A DNA stretch of 64,000 bases from Selaginella tamariscina (Eukaryota; Streptophyta; Lycopodiopsida; Selaginellales; Selaginellaceae): positions 1 through 64,000 of the forward strand of contig PUQB01000621.1 of the NCBI GenBank assembly GCA_003024785.1, in the 5' to 3' direction. Both the position numbers and the translations under genes were made by a program. Below the pieces are notes generated by a model. It was not told where the DNA came from. It ran no database searches and worked only from the letters and a program-made list of their open reading frames with translations. Below, piece after piece: positions 23,705 to 35,215 of the stretch (the stretch's first letter is position 1; every line of letters starts with the position of its first letter).

Positions 23705-24895
23705 TGAGGTTGTGTGTTTTCAAAGGTGTGGTTTCGCTGATCCAGAAGGTGGTGCCTCACATGGTAAAACAAGGCAAAGGCAAAATAGTGAACGTTGGTA
23801 GTATTGCTGCTTATGCTTCCGGCCCATGGATGTCTGGCTATACTTCATCCAAAGCTGCTCTCCATGCTCTCACAGACTCCATGAGGTGCACTCTCTCTCT
23901 CTCTCTCTCTCTCAGTGTGTGTGTGTGTCTGTCTGTCTCTCTCTCTCAGTGTGGTGTGCGTCTCTCTCTGCTCTGTGTCTCTCTCTACTCTCTCTCTGAG
24001 TGTGTGTCTGTGTCTCTCTCTCTCTACTGTCTCTCTGTCTCTGTGTGTGTGTGTGTCTGTCTCTCTCTCTCTCTCTGTGTCTCTCTCTGTGTGTGTGTCT
24101 CTCTGTCTCTCTGTCTCTCTATATTCTCTCTCTACTCTCTCTCTCAACTCTCCCGCTCTCTCTCTCTCTCTCAACTCTCCCGCTCTCTCTCTCTCTCAAC
24201 TCTCCCGCTCTCTCTCTCTCTCTCAACTCTCCCGCTCTCTCTCTCTCTCAACTCTCCCTCTCTCTCTCTCTCGCTGTCTCTCTCCCTCCCTCTGTCTCCC
24301 CTCCCCCTCTCCCCTCTCTTTCTCTCTCTCCCTCTCTCTCGCTGTCTCTCTCCCTCCCTCTCTCCTCCTCCTCTCTGTCTCCCCCTCTTTCTCCCTCTCC
24401 CTCTCTCTCGCTGTCTCCCTCCCTCCCTCTCCCTCCCCCTCCCCCCCCTCCCCCTCCCCCTCTCCCTCCCTCTCTCTCCCTCCCTCCCTCCCTCTCTCTC
24501 TGTCTCTCTACTCTCTCTGAGTAGCAATCCGTATAAGTAGAGTGGAGCTTAAACCATTCAACATAGATGTGATACTAGTCACACCGGGGGCAATACAATC
24601 AAACATTGGGAAGAGTGCATTATCTACCGGGGAAGAAGGCAAGCTTAGCCTTTACAAGCCCTTCGAGGAGTCCATCAAATACCGTGCGACGATCTCACAG
24701 GGTGCAAAGTCTACACCGGCTTCTGAATTCGCATCTAAGGTAGTAGACAAGGTGCTGGCGAAGAATATGCCTTCGTATTTCGGGTACGGACACCTCCTTC
24801 CTGTTATGTGGAGTATGTACTATGCTCCTGCCTTTGTTCGGGATCTCTTCTTCGTTAAGCTGGTTAAGATGGAGGGTGTGAAGCTGGTTAAGTGA
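23062..24895 (+). CDS. Short-chain dehydrogenase/reductase, AYR1-like (1-acyl-DHAP reductase type)
   Basis: An NADP(H)-dependent oxidoreductase of the classical SDR family, most like the plant/yeast 1-acyldihydroxyacetone-phosphate reductases of ether-lipid and glycerolipid synthesis. Three exons (23062-23509, 23726-23885, 24541-24895) give an intact 320-aa frame. Landmarks: the nucleotide-binding [13 protein letters not shown], the structural VNNAAV, the catalytic Ser in VNVGSIAAY and the catalytic YTSSK (Tyr and Lys present). PGAIQSN follows. A hydrophobic or amphipathic C-terminus ([20 protein letters not shown]) may contact membrane. The N-terminal extension of about 45 residues before MVVVITG could be part coding, part 5' UTR, or a targeting signal. 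The second intron is an extreme polypyrimidine repeat. The substrate is inferred from family only. Confidence 0.85.
23886..24540 (+). repeat. 655-bp intron made almost wholly of CT/GT/CCT repeats
   Basis: Between the donor at 23886 (GTGCAC) and the acceptor before 24541 nearly all bases on the plus strand are C or T, with short GTGTGT blocks. CAACTCTCCCGCTCTCTC is repeated about four times near 24147-24240, and longer CT/CCT units duplicate near 24250-24480. The splice phases on either side fit, so this is an intron and not coding. Confidence 0.9.
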
Positions 24896-25342
24896 TAATC
24901 GTAATACACATTTAATTAATTTCATAATTTAGGGTTTAGGATTTTGAATCTCGGCATTCAAAATTAGAATATACTTTATGCGTTACTTTGGCGACTTGTA
25001 GACACCTGGGAGAAATGGTGATTGCGACGTGGCGGCCACCTGATAGTGCTCTGCCAAATACGACTGTGGTGCTTCCACTGCAGCTTCTGTTTTAGGGCGA
25101 ATTCCCCCTTACAAAACGCAGCTATGGAGGTATTGTCCAGGTTTATGCGCCCTGGTTTCATCACGGCGGCCAGGTAATCGATCAAATCTCTCATTTACTT
25201 CTTAGGAATTGATCAAATCCCTCTGTTTTCTCATAAAAATCGTTGCTTTTCACTAGATTTTGAGTGTTTTGAGAAGAAATAGCTACATTTTGCGTGCTTA
25301 ATCTGCACTATTTTGAAGAAATAGAGTGTTTAGATAGGAAAA

Positions 25343-28300
25343 ATGGCTCCTTATATTCCGGAAAATGGAATGAAAGTTGGATACAGTGTGGATGATGAGC
25401 GGGATACGGCGCAACTTGATCCACGCCTTCCGCTGGTTCAGGATGCCGATCTCAAGGACAAGATTGTTCTTCTCCGTGTCGATCACAACGTCGTCAAGAA
25501 AGGTATTTCCATTACGCATATGTCGCATGCCATTTTGTATGCTTATATGCGTATACATAGTACGATATGGTTGTATACTCTAGAAAATTACACATACCCT
25601 TCATTTTTATTCGTCAGTAAAAGTTCGCAAAATTTCACTTTTATGTGCTTTATACATCTTATATATGTATGGTGGCATACCCTGGTAATAGTATACACAG
25701 GATGAAAATACAATTGCATACATGCAAAACTACATATATATATATATAGATAGATAGATAGAGAGAGAGAGAGCATATACATACATATATGTTACTTATG
25801 AAAAACAGCCTGTATATAAATCGATTTATTCATATATTTTGCATATATCTATATATAGAAGACAACTAGCATGCATGCATATGCATCGAGACGCATTATG
25901 AAGCACATGCGCACTGGATGTACATCAGCGTTTATTTAGATATATTGGAAATCGTATTTTTATTCGTTTTATCACATCCACCCCATGTGTTTGTACCTTC
26001 ATAATCATGCAATATACAATATGCTCCCATTATTTATACTGAAAAAGGTGGAGGGTATGCTTGTATATCTTTGTATACATCATTGTCTATGTCTATAGGC
26101 GTATAGAGACGATTCACTGTTAATATAATAATTTCTTTTTGTTGTGATCAGGGAAAGTTCAGGATCAATACAGGATCGATGTCACTCTTGCGACCATGTA
26201 CAACATAGTCGAACGTGGGGGCAGGTTAGTCTACCTATTCCTTACTTGCTGTGTAAATTGTACATGTATTTATGGTAATGTGGTACTTCGTACGTTACAT
26301 GTACACATAAGCAATTCTATGTACATATACTATATGCAAGTTAATCCCTCTTCATGTCCAGGCCGATTATCATGACACACATTGGTCGGCCTTACGATAA
26401 GAAGACGAAGACAATCACGATAAGCAAGGACGAATCCGTGGATCCTGTGGTTGCATATCTGCAGCGTAAGCTACGCATCAAGTTCGCGGTGCCCCAGTTT
26501 CACACTTACGAGAAGGAAGGTATTCTGGACGTTGATACTTCGATAAACTGGCTCATCCACGACTTGAAGGCTGGGAAAATCGGAGGCATTTACCTTCCTA
26601 ATACACGTTGGTTCGCTGTAAGTATTCACACATATATACACGTAGATATACATAGTGAGTACACACGTGTGAACGAGCAGTACACTGCATCCATGTATTA
26701 TTGATATGATCCTTGTTGTTTTATGTAGGGTGAGGAGGATAAAGGGGAGAAACTTCAGAGGTTCATTGTGCAGTTAGCAGGCCTTGCAGATGTTTATGTG
26801 AACGATGCATTTGGTTCGTGGCAACCACACGCTTCCACATATCACATAACGAAGCTGCTTCCATCGTATGCTGGTCTTTGCTTACAGGTGAGCTTTTGTA
26901 GTTTACTAAACGTGTATGTATGAATTTACATATGTTCATATATATATGTTCGAATTTTTATTTCTTTTTGGCTTGTTGTTGTAGGACGAGCTTTTCAACG
27001 TCAAGTCGGTTTTGAACCCTACACGGCCTTTCGTAGCAATTGTTGCTGGGGCGAAGTACGATACGAAGATTGGACCTCTCGCTGAAATATACAAGAAAGT
27101 CGATAAGCTCATTCTCGGAGGCCTCATCTACAATACGTACTTGTGTGCTAAATACGGTGTTAAGATTGCTGGAGTTGAGGTATCTATTATATAGTTTCCT
27201 TATCAGTTATTATATATCATAATTTAATTACAAATGGTATATAGTTCGTTATGCGGTTGCTAGTAACCGACAGTATAACACACACACACACACACACACG
27301 TGTGTGTGTGTGTGTGACTCTGTTTGAGTGTTATGTGTATGCCAAATATATAACTTCGTGTATCTATACGCTTAGAACCACCGTAGGACATCATATTTGC
27401 CATCTCTCTCTCCTCTCTCTCTCTCTCAATTTAGATGCTCTCTTTGTACATATAGATAAAAAGATATATAAAAGGTTTATATACTTGTACAGAATGAAAA
27501 CGATTGGTTATAACATGTAAATATTTATCGATCTTTTGTTCACATGTGTAGGACTCGGACATTGAGCTTGCTAAAGGACTGGTCGAGCAAGACAAACAGG
27601 AGAAGAAGATTGTGGAACTGCCTTTCATTGTTGAATCCGATGTTCTAGATGGCCGCCACGAGGGGAAATTCCGCACTATCACAGTCAAGGTTAGTGTATT
27701 ACATATTGTTCTTAATGAGATGTAACAAACATGATATAGTGTGCGCGCGCGCGCGTGTACTAGCACTATGTGTCTTTATATGCATGTTTGTTGTACTCTG
27801 TATTCGGATATGTTCATGGTTTGTATGTATATATTTTAACAGGATTTCGAAGAGCGTAAGGAGTTCAAGTACATTGTTGACGTTGATCCTAAGTCTTTTG
27901 AAGAAGGTCCAGTGTTGGATGCACTCTGTTCCGCAAAGACCATATTTGTTAACGCTGTGATGGGCCTTGTTCCTCAGTTCTGGCACGGAACTAGCAAGAT
28001 GGACGAGGTTATCGATCGTAATCGTGAGGCACAGAAGTTCTTTGGAGGTGGTGATACTCTCCAGGTCTTCAAGAGGTACGCGCAGTGCATATATATGTAT
28101 ACAGCAGATACGATGCAGATATACATTATACAGGGTAAAGTCATGTGGTTTTATTGTACGTCTGTAGTTTATTTGTATGTTATGTCGCATTATAATATTG
28201 TAATGTAGTTGTACCAGTGTTTCATTATATTATAGCTATATTGTATGAAATGTATACTATAGAGATGTATATATATAGTCAAGATATGTTTGATATATTA

Positions 28301-28505
28301 TGATGAAGTAATTTAATGTTTTTGTTTGTTGTTTTTATGTAGTTTACTTCCTGGGATCTTTCACAAGGCAATGGACAGCCCCAAGTACTATCTGTTCACT
28401 GGAGGCGGTACTGTGTTGAAGGTGGTTGAAGAAGGAGATCCATTTGGTCTGGAGATCGTCAAGGCCCTTATTCAGAATAAGGCTACACACAGCCACGCTC
28501 AGTAA
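25343..28505 (+). CDS. PGK: Divergent phosphoglycerate kinase, bacterial-like subtype
   Basis: Predicted to move phosphate between 1,3-bisphosphoglycerate and ADP. Eight exons (25343-25502, 26152-26224, 26362-26617, 26729-26887, 26985-27179, 27552-27689, 27843-28075, 28343-28505) give an intact 458-aa frame, longer than the usual plant enzyme of about 400 aa. PGK features seen: LLRVDHNVV, THIGRP, NTRWF, LADVYVNDAFG, AGAKYDTKIGPL (two substrate/ATP-site lysines) and GGGDT. Differences: SWQPHAS replaces the AHRAHAS motif, so the usual 3PG-binding Arg is missing; VNAVMG replaces WNGPMG; and there is an insert-rich C-terminal half (DGRHEGKFRTITVKDF). No transit peptide is obvious, so it is probably cytosolic. 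From memory, some bacterial PGKs share these motif variants; that is not verified. The seven introns argue against contamination. Activity is likely but unproven. Confidence 0.85.
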
Positions 28506-28509
28506 GTGT

Positions 28510-28860
28510 GTGTATTTCGCCCCTTTTACCCTTTTCGTCTGTTCAGTTTCCCCTTGCCCTTATGCCCTTGCCCTTTTGCCCTTGTGGCTTGAATAATAGC
28601 AATCCATTTTCTTATGATAAAGTTTATTATCAATTTTCAACTTATTACTTCATTCTTATATTAATGAATCATTGCAAATTTTATTTAAAAATTAATACAG
28701 ATAATGAATTTCAGAAATACATCTCATATTAATTCATTTTAAATATTAAATTTAAGTATAGAAGTTTTGAATTTAAATATATTATGTTAAGATTGCCTCC
28801 CCTTTCTGCCCTTTTGCCCTTTTGCTTAACCCTTAAATCTAATAGACTTTTAAGAGATTA
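28510..28860 (+). other. PGK 3' region with repeated GCCCTTTT motif
   Basis: After the PGK stop, CCCTTTT/GCCCTT units recur at about 28519-28590 and again at 28797-28830, the same motif that follows the WRKY stop codon. An AT-rich stretch lies between. Function unknown. Confidence 0.4.
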
Positions 28861-29117
28861 ATATTTGTGTGAATTGTTAATTATTATATTTAAATACGAT
28901 TGTTATTCAGTTTTAAGAATATTCTATAAGTTATAGTGGAATATGCTAAGCTCTTTATTATATTCTTTATATGGGGTCAATGGTTTTAGGATATCATCCG
29001 GCGAAGCTCCCAATTGCGAATTGTAGTGTCTCTCGAAGATCAGGTACATAAAATCTGCATTAATTTGCACTAATTATCTCATTAATTCACACCCATTATC
29101 TCTATTCAGATATTACA

Positions 29118-31022
<1,905 letters not shown>

Positions 31023-31514
31023 ACTTTCGTATTTTAAGGCATTCTACATTATATATATATATATCTGTATGTGTGGTGTGTGTGTGTGTATTCTTTTATC
31101 CATGTATGTATGTAAATACCATATATACGTATACTGCGTGTGATACGTGTAAATGTCATTATGGATGTTTTATTGTATACTCGACAATGTGAAAAAAACG
31201 TATGAAAGCAACAGTTACTTGTTTCTCAGCACATTACTGCAGTGCCATGTGTGATATTATATACCTGGCTAAAATCCTATGTGGCATGCTTGAAAATCCT
31301 TGGTGGCTTTTGATCCTACGTGGTTTTACACACCGTAAAATCTAAAAACATGCTGTCCTACTGAATATGCCACGCAGGATCATAGCCAAATGACACGTGA
31401 CACACGTCTCTATCGGGCACTTTATGTGATACATCGTACACATGTTACGTGGTTTGTGTATGTGTCCAAATTACGCCGGGAGATCAGAATCTGGTCCAGA
31501 GAACATAAATGACC

Positions 31515-31606
31515 GACAAACACGTGTCATGCGCTGGTAGAATCTGTCAGGGCGGGAATTAAAGAGCCTCAAAGACCGCGAAGACGCCGCACCTGCAGTA
31601 TAAAAA
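31515..31606 (+). promoter_or_regulatory. Promoter of the lipid-transfer gene: ABRE/G-box and TATA box
   Basis: AACACGTGTCAT (about 31519-31530) holds a G-box/ABRE core CACGTG, and a further ACACGTGACAC lies near 31392. A TATAAAAA box at 31599 is placed about 80 bp before the ATG, which fits a start site near 31630. Known: such elements mediate abscisic-acid and stress induction, common for lipid-transfer genes. The regulation is inferred. Confidence 0.55.
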
Positions 31607-31677
31607 TCCACACATGCCTCTTTATATTCCACAAATCCTTGCTATTCACACACTGAGTGTATTTTCTTACCTTCACC

Positions 31678-32011
31678 ATGGCAATGAAAATGGCTATGCT
31701 GTTCATGCTCGCACTTGTGTTTGTTCACGGTGTTCGTGGCCAGGGGTGTAATACTAACAACTACGGTGTGTTAGCGAGCTGCCTTTCAGCTACAAGGAGC
31801 AATGGGGCTCTCAACCAGGGAAGCGGTTGCTGTCAGACCATTTACGGATTCCGCGGTAATCCGGACTGTCTCTGCCAAACCATGCTCGCTGCATCAAATG
31901 CTCTTCGGGGAACCAACAATCCTGCATTGCAATTCGACGTTGGCAGAGCTCTCACCATTCCTGCTCGCTGCGGCTACCAAAACCAGATTCCCAGGGGTTA
32001 CAGATGCGCGG

Positions 32012-32055
<44 letters not shown>

Positions 32056-32143
32056 TTGATGGGCTGTCTGATTTGTGTGATTGCAGGGTATACGGTTGGT
32101 GGTAAGTGAGGAGATGAGCTGCAGTACGCGTATTAATCTCTAG
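31678..32143 (+). CDS. Secreted 8-cysteine lipid-transfer/2S-albumin-type protein
   Basis: A small secreted lipid-transfer-like protein, expected in the cell wall. A signal peptide (MAMKMAMLFMLALVFVHGVRG) precedes the mature chain. The eight-cysteine pattern C-C-CC-CXC-C-C is complete: GC, SC, CC, DCLC, RC, RC. The family core is about 90 aa, as here. The main exon is 31678-32010; a CT-rich intron (32011-32086, ends TTGCAG) leads to a short last exon ending at TAG 32141-32143. Read-through without splicing would stop at 32109. The start follows a Kozak-like ACCATGG; an upstream in-frame ATG at 31657 is less likely. The 3' exon and UTR are duplicated at 34880-35215. Confidence 0.85.
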
Positions 32144-32149
32144 TATTGT

Positions 32150-32654
32150 GTATTTGCTGTTGTTTAATGCAATGTAAGTTTTTATTTGGTATTCTTTGTA
32201 TTGTACGTTTGAATATATGTATAGAGTTTATATATAAACACGTATATATACCAGCGTTGCAGTTCTCATGTTTCTTATTTGTAGAACTTGCATATACACA
32301 CTATGAAAGCTGTAACTTTTTGTTGTAATCTACGTTTGAATACATTTATGAATTATATATAGACATACACAGACGTGTGTGTCGTGTATACACCACACAC
32401 GAAGTTGCAGTTTAAATGGGCAACGCACACGCACACGTAAAAGAGAACATGTATAGGAAATAAATTTGTAGTGTCAAAAATAATAAATACAAAACAATAA
32501 ACGTTTCAAATTCGTTTGTGGCTTTGGATAAAATATTTAAAAATGCAAATTATTATTTTTATTTGGATTAAGAATCGTTCTATAATGTCTTATTCTACAC
32601 ACTTATATATGTGTTGTACAAAATAAGTTGTACTTAATTTATAATAACTTAAAG

Positions 32655-32690
<36 letters not shown>

Positions 32691-34560
32691 CGTATGTGTG
32701 TAATAAGTTTTTGTACAAAAAATAAATTAAAAACATAGCTGCCGGTCTCCCTTTTTAAGAACAAGAGCGACTACAGCATGTACGGAAGCACCAGTGTCCA
32801 ATGTCGTACTATTGCATTGAATAGCTCTGACAAAAATGCCACAGGTGCAACTATACAAAGTAAACTACTTATCCATCCACCACATATAATGTGTGTGTGT
32901 GCTAGGGTTTATCAAGGTACGTATGCATGTACGTGTATATAAGCACATACATACACATCTATGTATATGCAGAGAGATTATAGACATTTATGTTCACAAC
33001 AATTTTAAAACATGAAAACAAAAATATTGATTAGAAATTAAAGAATAATATATGGCTAGATCACGGTCGTCCAATAAATGAACGGTGGTGATTTAATCTA
33101 TTTAAAATACCCAAACTAATGACATATACATATAAATATAGTAGTCTCAGCATTGCAAGCTGGAAATATTTTGTAAAGATGACCTATGCAAAATGGCCAG
33201 CACCTAAATTTTGTATTTACTTGTAATATAACTTTGCTTTTCTTATAAATAAATCTATTTAGTAAGAATAAATAACATACTTTACATCTACAGTAGTTAA
33301 TCATTTTGACTATTTAAGGAAATTAAACAAGAAAATTATTATTATTATTAAATTACTAAAACCATTCCGAATGTGAATATTCTTTATGAAAATTCCTGTT
33401 TTCAAACTAATTTCCCGCCACGTATTTTATTGTTATTTTTACAGTTTAATCATTATGATTAAATTAATTAATCATTGAATTTAAATATTTGAAAACCTCC
33501 ACTTTTATAACTATGAATGAGTTTCGTTGGAGATTTCACTCACTATAGAATATCTTTTTAAACGAATCCCATTTGGGAACTTGCATGATGTAATTTGCTC
33601 CAACATTTACGGTGAAATATGTACAAGTACGTAAATTGTTTCTTCTGATTTTCTGTGATTGTGATAAATATCGTTGAAAAATCCTTGTTTATAACACTTA
33701 TATGACAGATGACGGGAATCTCATCTTTGTAACAGCTGCATTACTCATTTTGGACTGGACAAGATATACAGTTCTTTATAAAATTAAAATAGTTGAATTG
33801 CTCAATTTCACCGGAATTCTTTTTAATACTGTCTAAACACACACACATTCATTTATGACTGATGTGTATCAGCTCTCGAAATATGTTTGTTGGCGATGGT
33901 GTTTGTTAGTGATTTCCTTTTCATTGAGAAGCTTAAGAATCTTCTGATGATGAATATAAAATTAACTGCTGGTTTGTACGCGGATGAATCACTACGGTGA
34001 TCTTTACACTTTTACCACTTATTTCCACAGTGTGTGTGTTGAGGTCTATTCAATTGATAGTCAACGGGAATTGCCACAACATGAATACATGGATAATTAT
34101 TATATCTTTCTTCACATCTTGTTCCTGATGTGTTTTTGACATTAATGTTCAAGTGTATTCAATCTCGGTAAGTATCCTTCAATACATTTGACATACATAT
34201 GAATTCATAAACTACACTCAGTGTTTTTAGAAAATGCGTTTGTATGTTTTTGTGAACGTTTGCTAATGCGTTCGCAAAACACATTTACTTAATTTGTCAA
34301 TTTTTTAAAATAATAAACACGACGAGTTTGTCTAATGTCTGTTAGTTTTGTTTTTTTATTTGATTTAATTTTAAATATGTAATTTGAATATTTTAAAATC
34401 CCAGCATTTTAATATTTAAATATACTAAAATATTTTAAATATTAAATTTTTTTTGATTACCAGAGAACGCAGATTTTGAAAACGTTTTAGGACACGTTAA
34501 CAAACTGAAAATGCATTAGGAAAATCCGTTTGTGTCAATCTTGACTACACTTATTATTGA
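32150..34560. other. AT-rich spacer, no gene seen
   Basis: No coding stretch was recognised. The part at 32410-32600 (starting near AAATGGGCAAC) is repeated in diverged form at about 35235-35400 and 49655-49830. Scattered CA/GT runs occur. Confidence 0.55.
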
Positions 34561-34612
34561 ATCTCCTCTCTGCACCATGCAAATGGATTAGCAGCTGGTG
34601 CAGCCTCTTTCA

Positions 34613-34855
34613 CTATCTCATGAATGGCTCCAATATGTCCATAGCTTCCGGGCAAGCTGCAGCTGCATTTGGTGTACGTGGCTCCCTACATACTTGCCTG
34701 TGTGATAACTGCATCCAGGTGTAGCCTTTTCCCGTATTCCCTTGTTCTCCTCGTTTCCTACGTCCCCTATTCCCTGGCTGTGGGGTCGTACACAGTGTGT
34801 GTGTGTGTGTATGTACTACACACATACACGCTCGCGCACATGTAAGAAACATGCA
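34613..34855 (-). pseudogene. Duplicated fragment of the PPR gene 5' end
   Basis: The minus strand reads CTTPQPGNRGRRKRGEQGNT, which matches CTTPQSGNRE and RKRGEQGNT of the PPR gene near 49490. The plus-strand blocks GCATTTGGTGTAC, CTGTGTGATAA and CTGCATCCAGGTGTAGCC are also shared with 49290-49380. Internal segments present at the 49-kb locus are missing here, so it is a truncated, partly deleted copy. It abuts the lipid-transfer fragment. Confidence 0.75.
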
Positions 34856-34879
34856 CTACACTGAATACTACTTCAGTTG

Positions 34880-35215
34880 TTCTACTCTCTCTCTCTCTCG
34901 TATTGATGGGCTGTCTGATTTGTGTGACTGCAGGGTGCACGGTTGGTGGTAAGTGAGGAGATGCGCTGCAGTACGCGTGTTAATGACTAGTATTATGTAT
35001 TTGCTGTTTATTCTTTGTGAATATATGTATAAATTATATATAAACACACACGTATAGCATTGCAGTCGTATAAAGTTCTTATTTGTAAAACTCGCATATA
35101 CACACTATGAGAGCTGTAATCTTTCGTAATGTATGTGTTGAATGTTTGAATACATGTATGAATTACATATAAACATACGCACATACACACACGTGTGTGT
35201 GTACTGTAAATATTT
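34880..35215 (+). pseudogene. Duplicated 3' end of the lipid-transfer gene
   Basis: The segment from TCGTATTGATGGGCTGTCTG through the intron acceptor, last exon (GGTTGGTGGTAAGTGAGGAG) and 3' UTR repeats 32050-32390 with moderate divergence. The cysteine-coding exon is absent, so no protein is expected. Confidence 0.85.

Noticed and set aside
23845-24527. Long Ser/Leu or Arg/Glu frames of 100-324 aa
   Set aside because: They lie in the CT-repeat intron of the SDR gene; flanking phases prove an intron.
34800-34852. Histidine/threonine repeat peptide near the PPR fragment
   Set aside because: (GT)n microsatellite translation.
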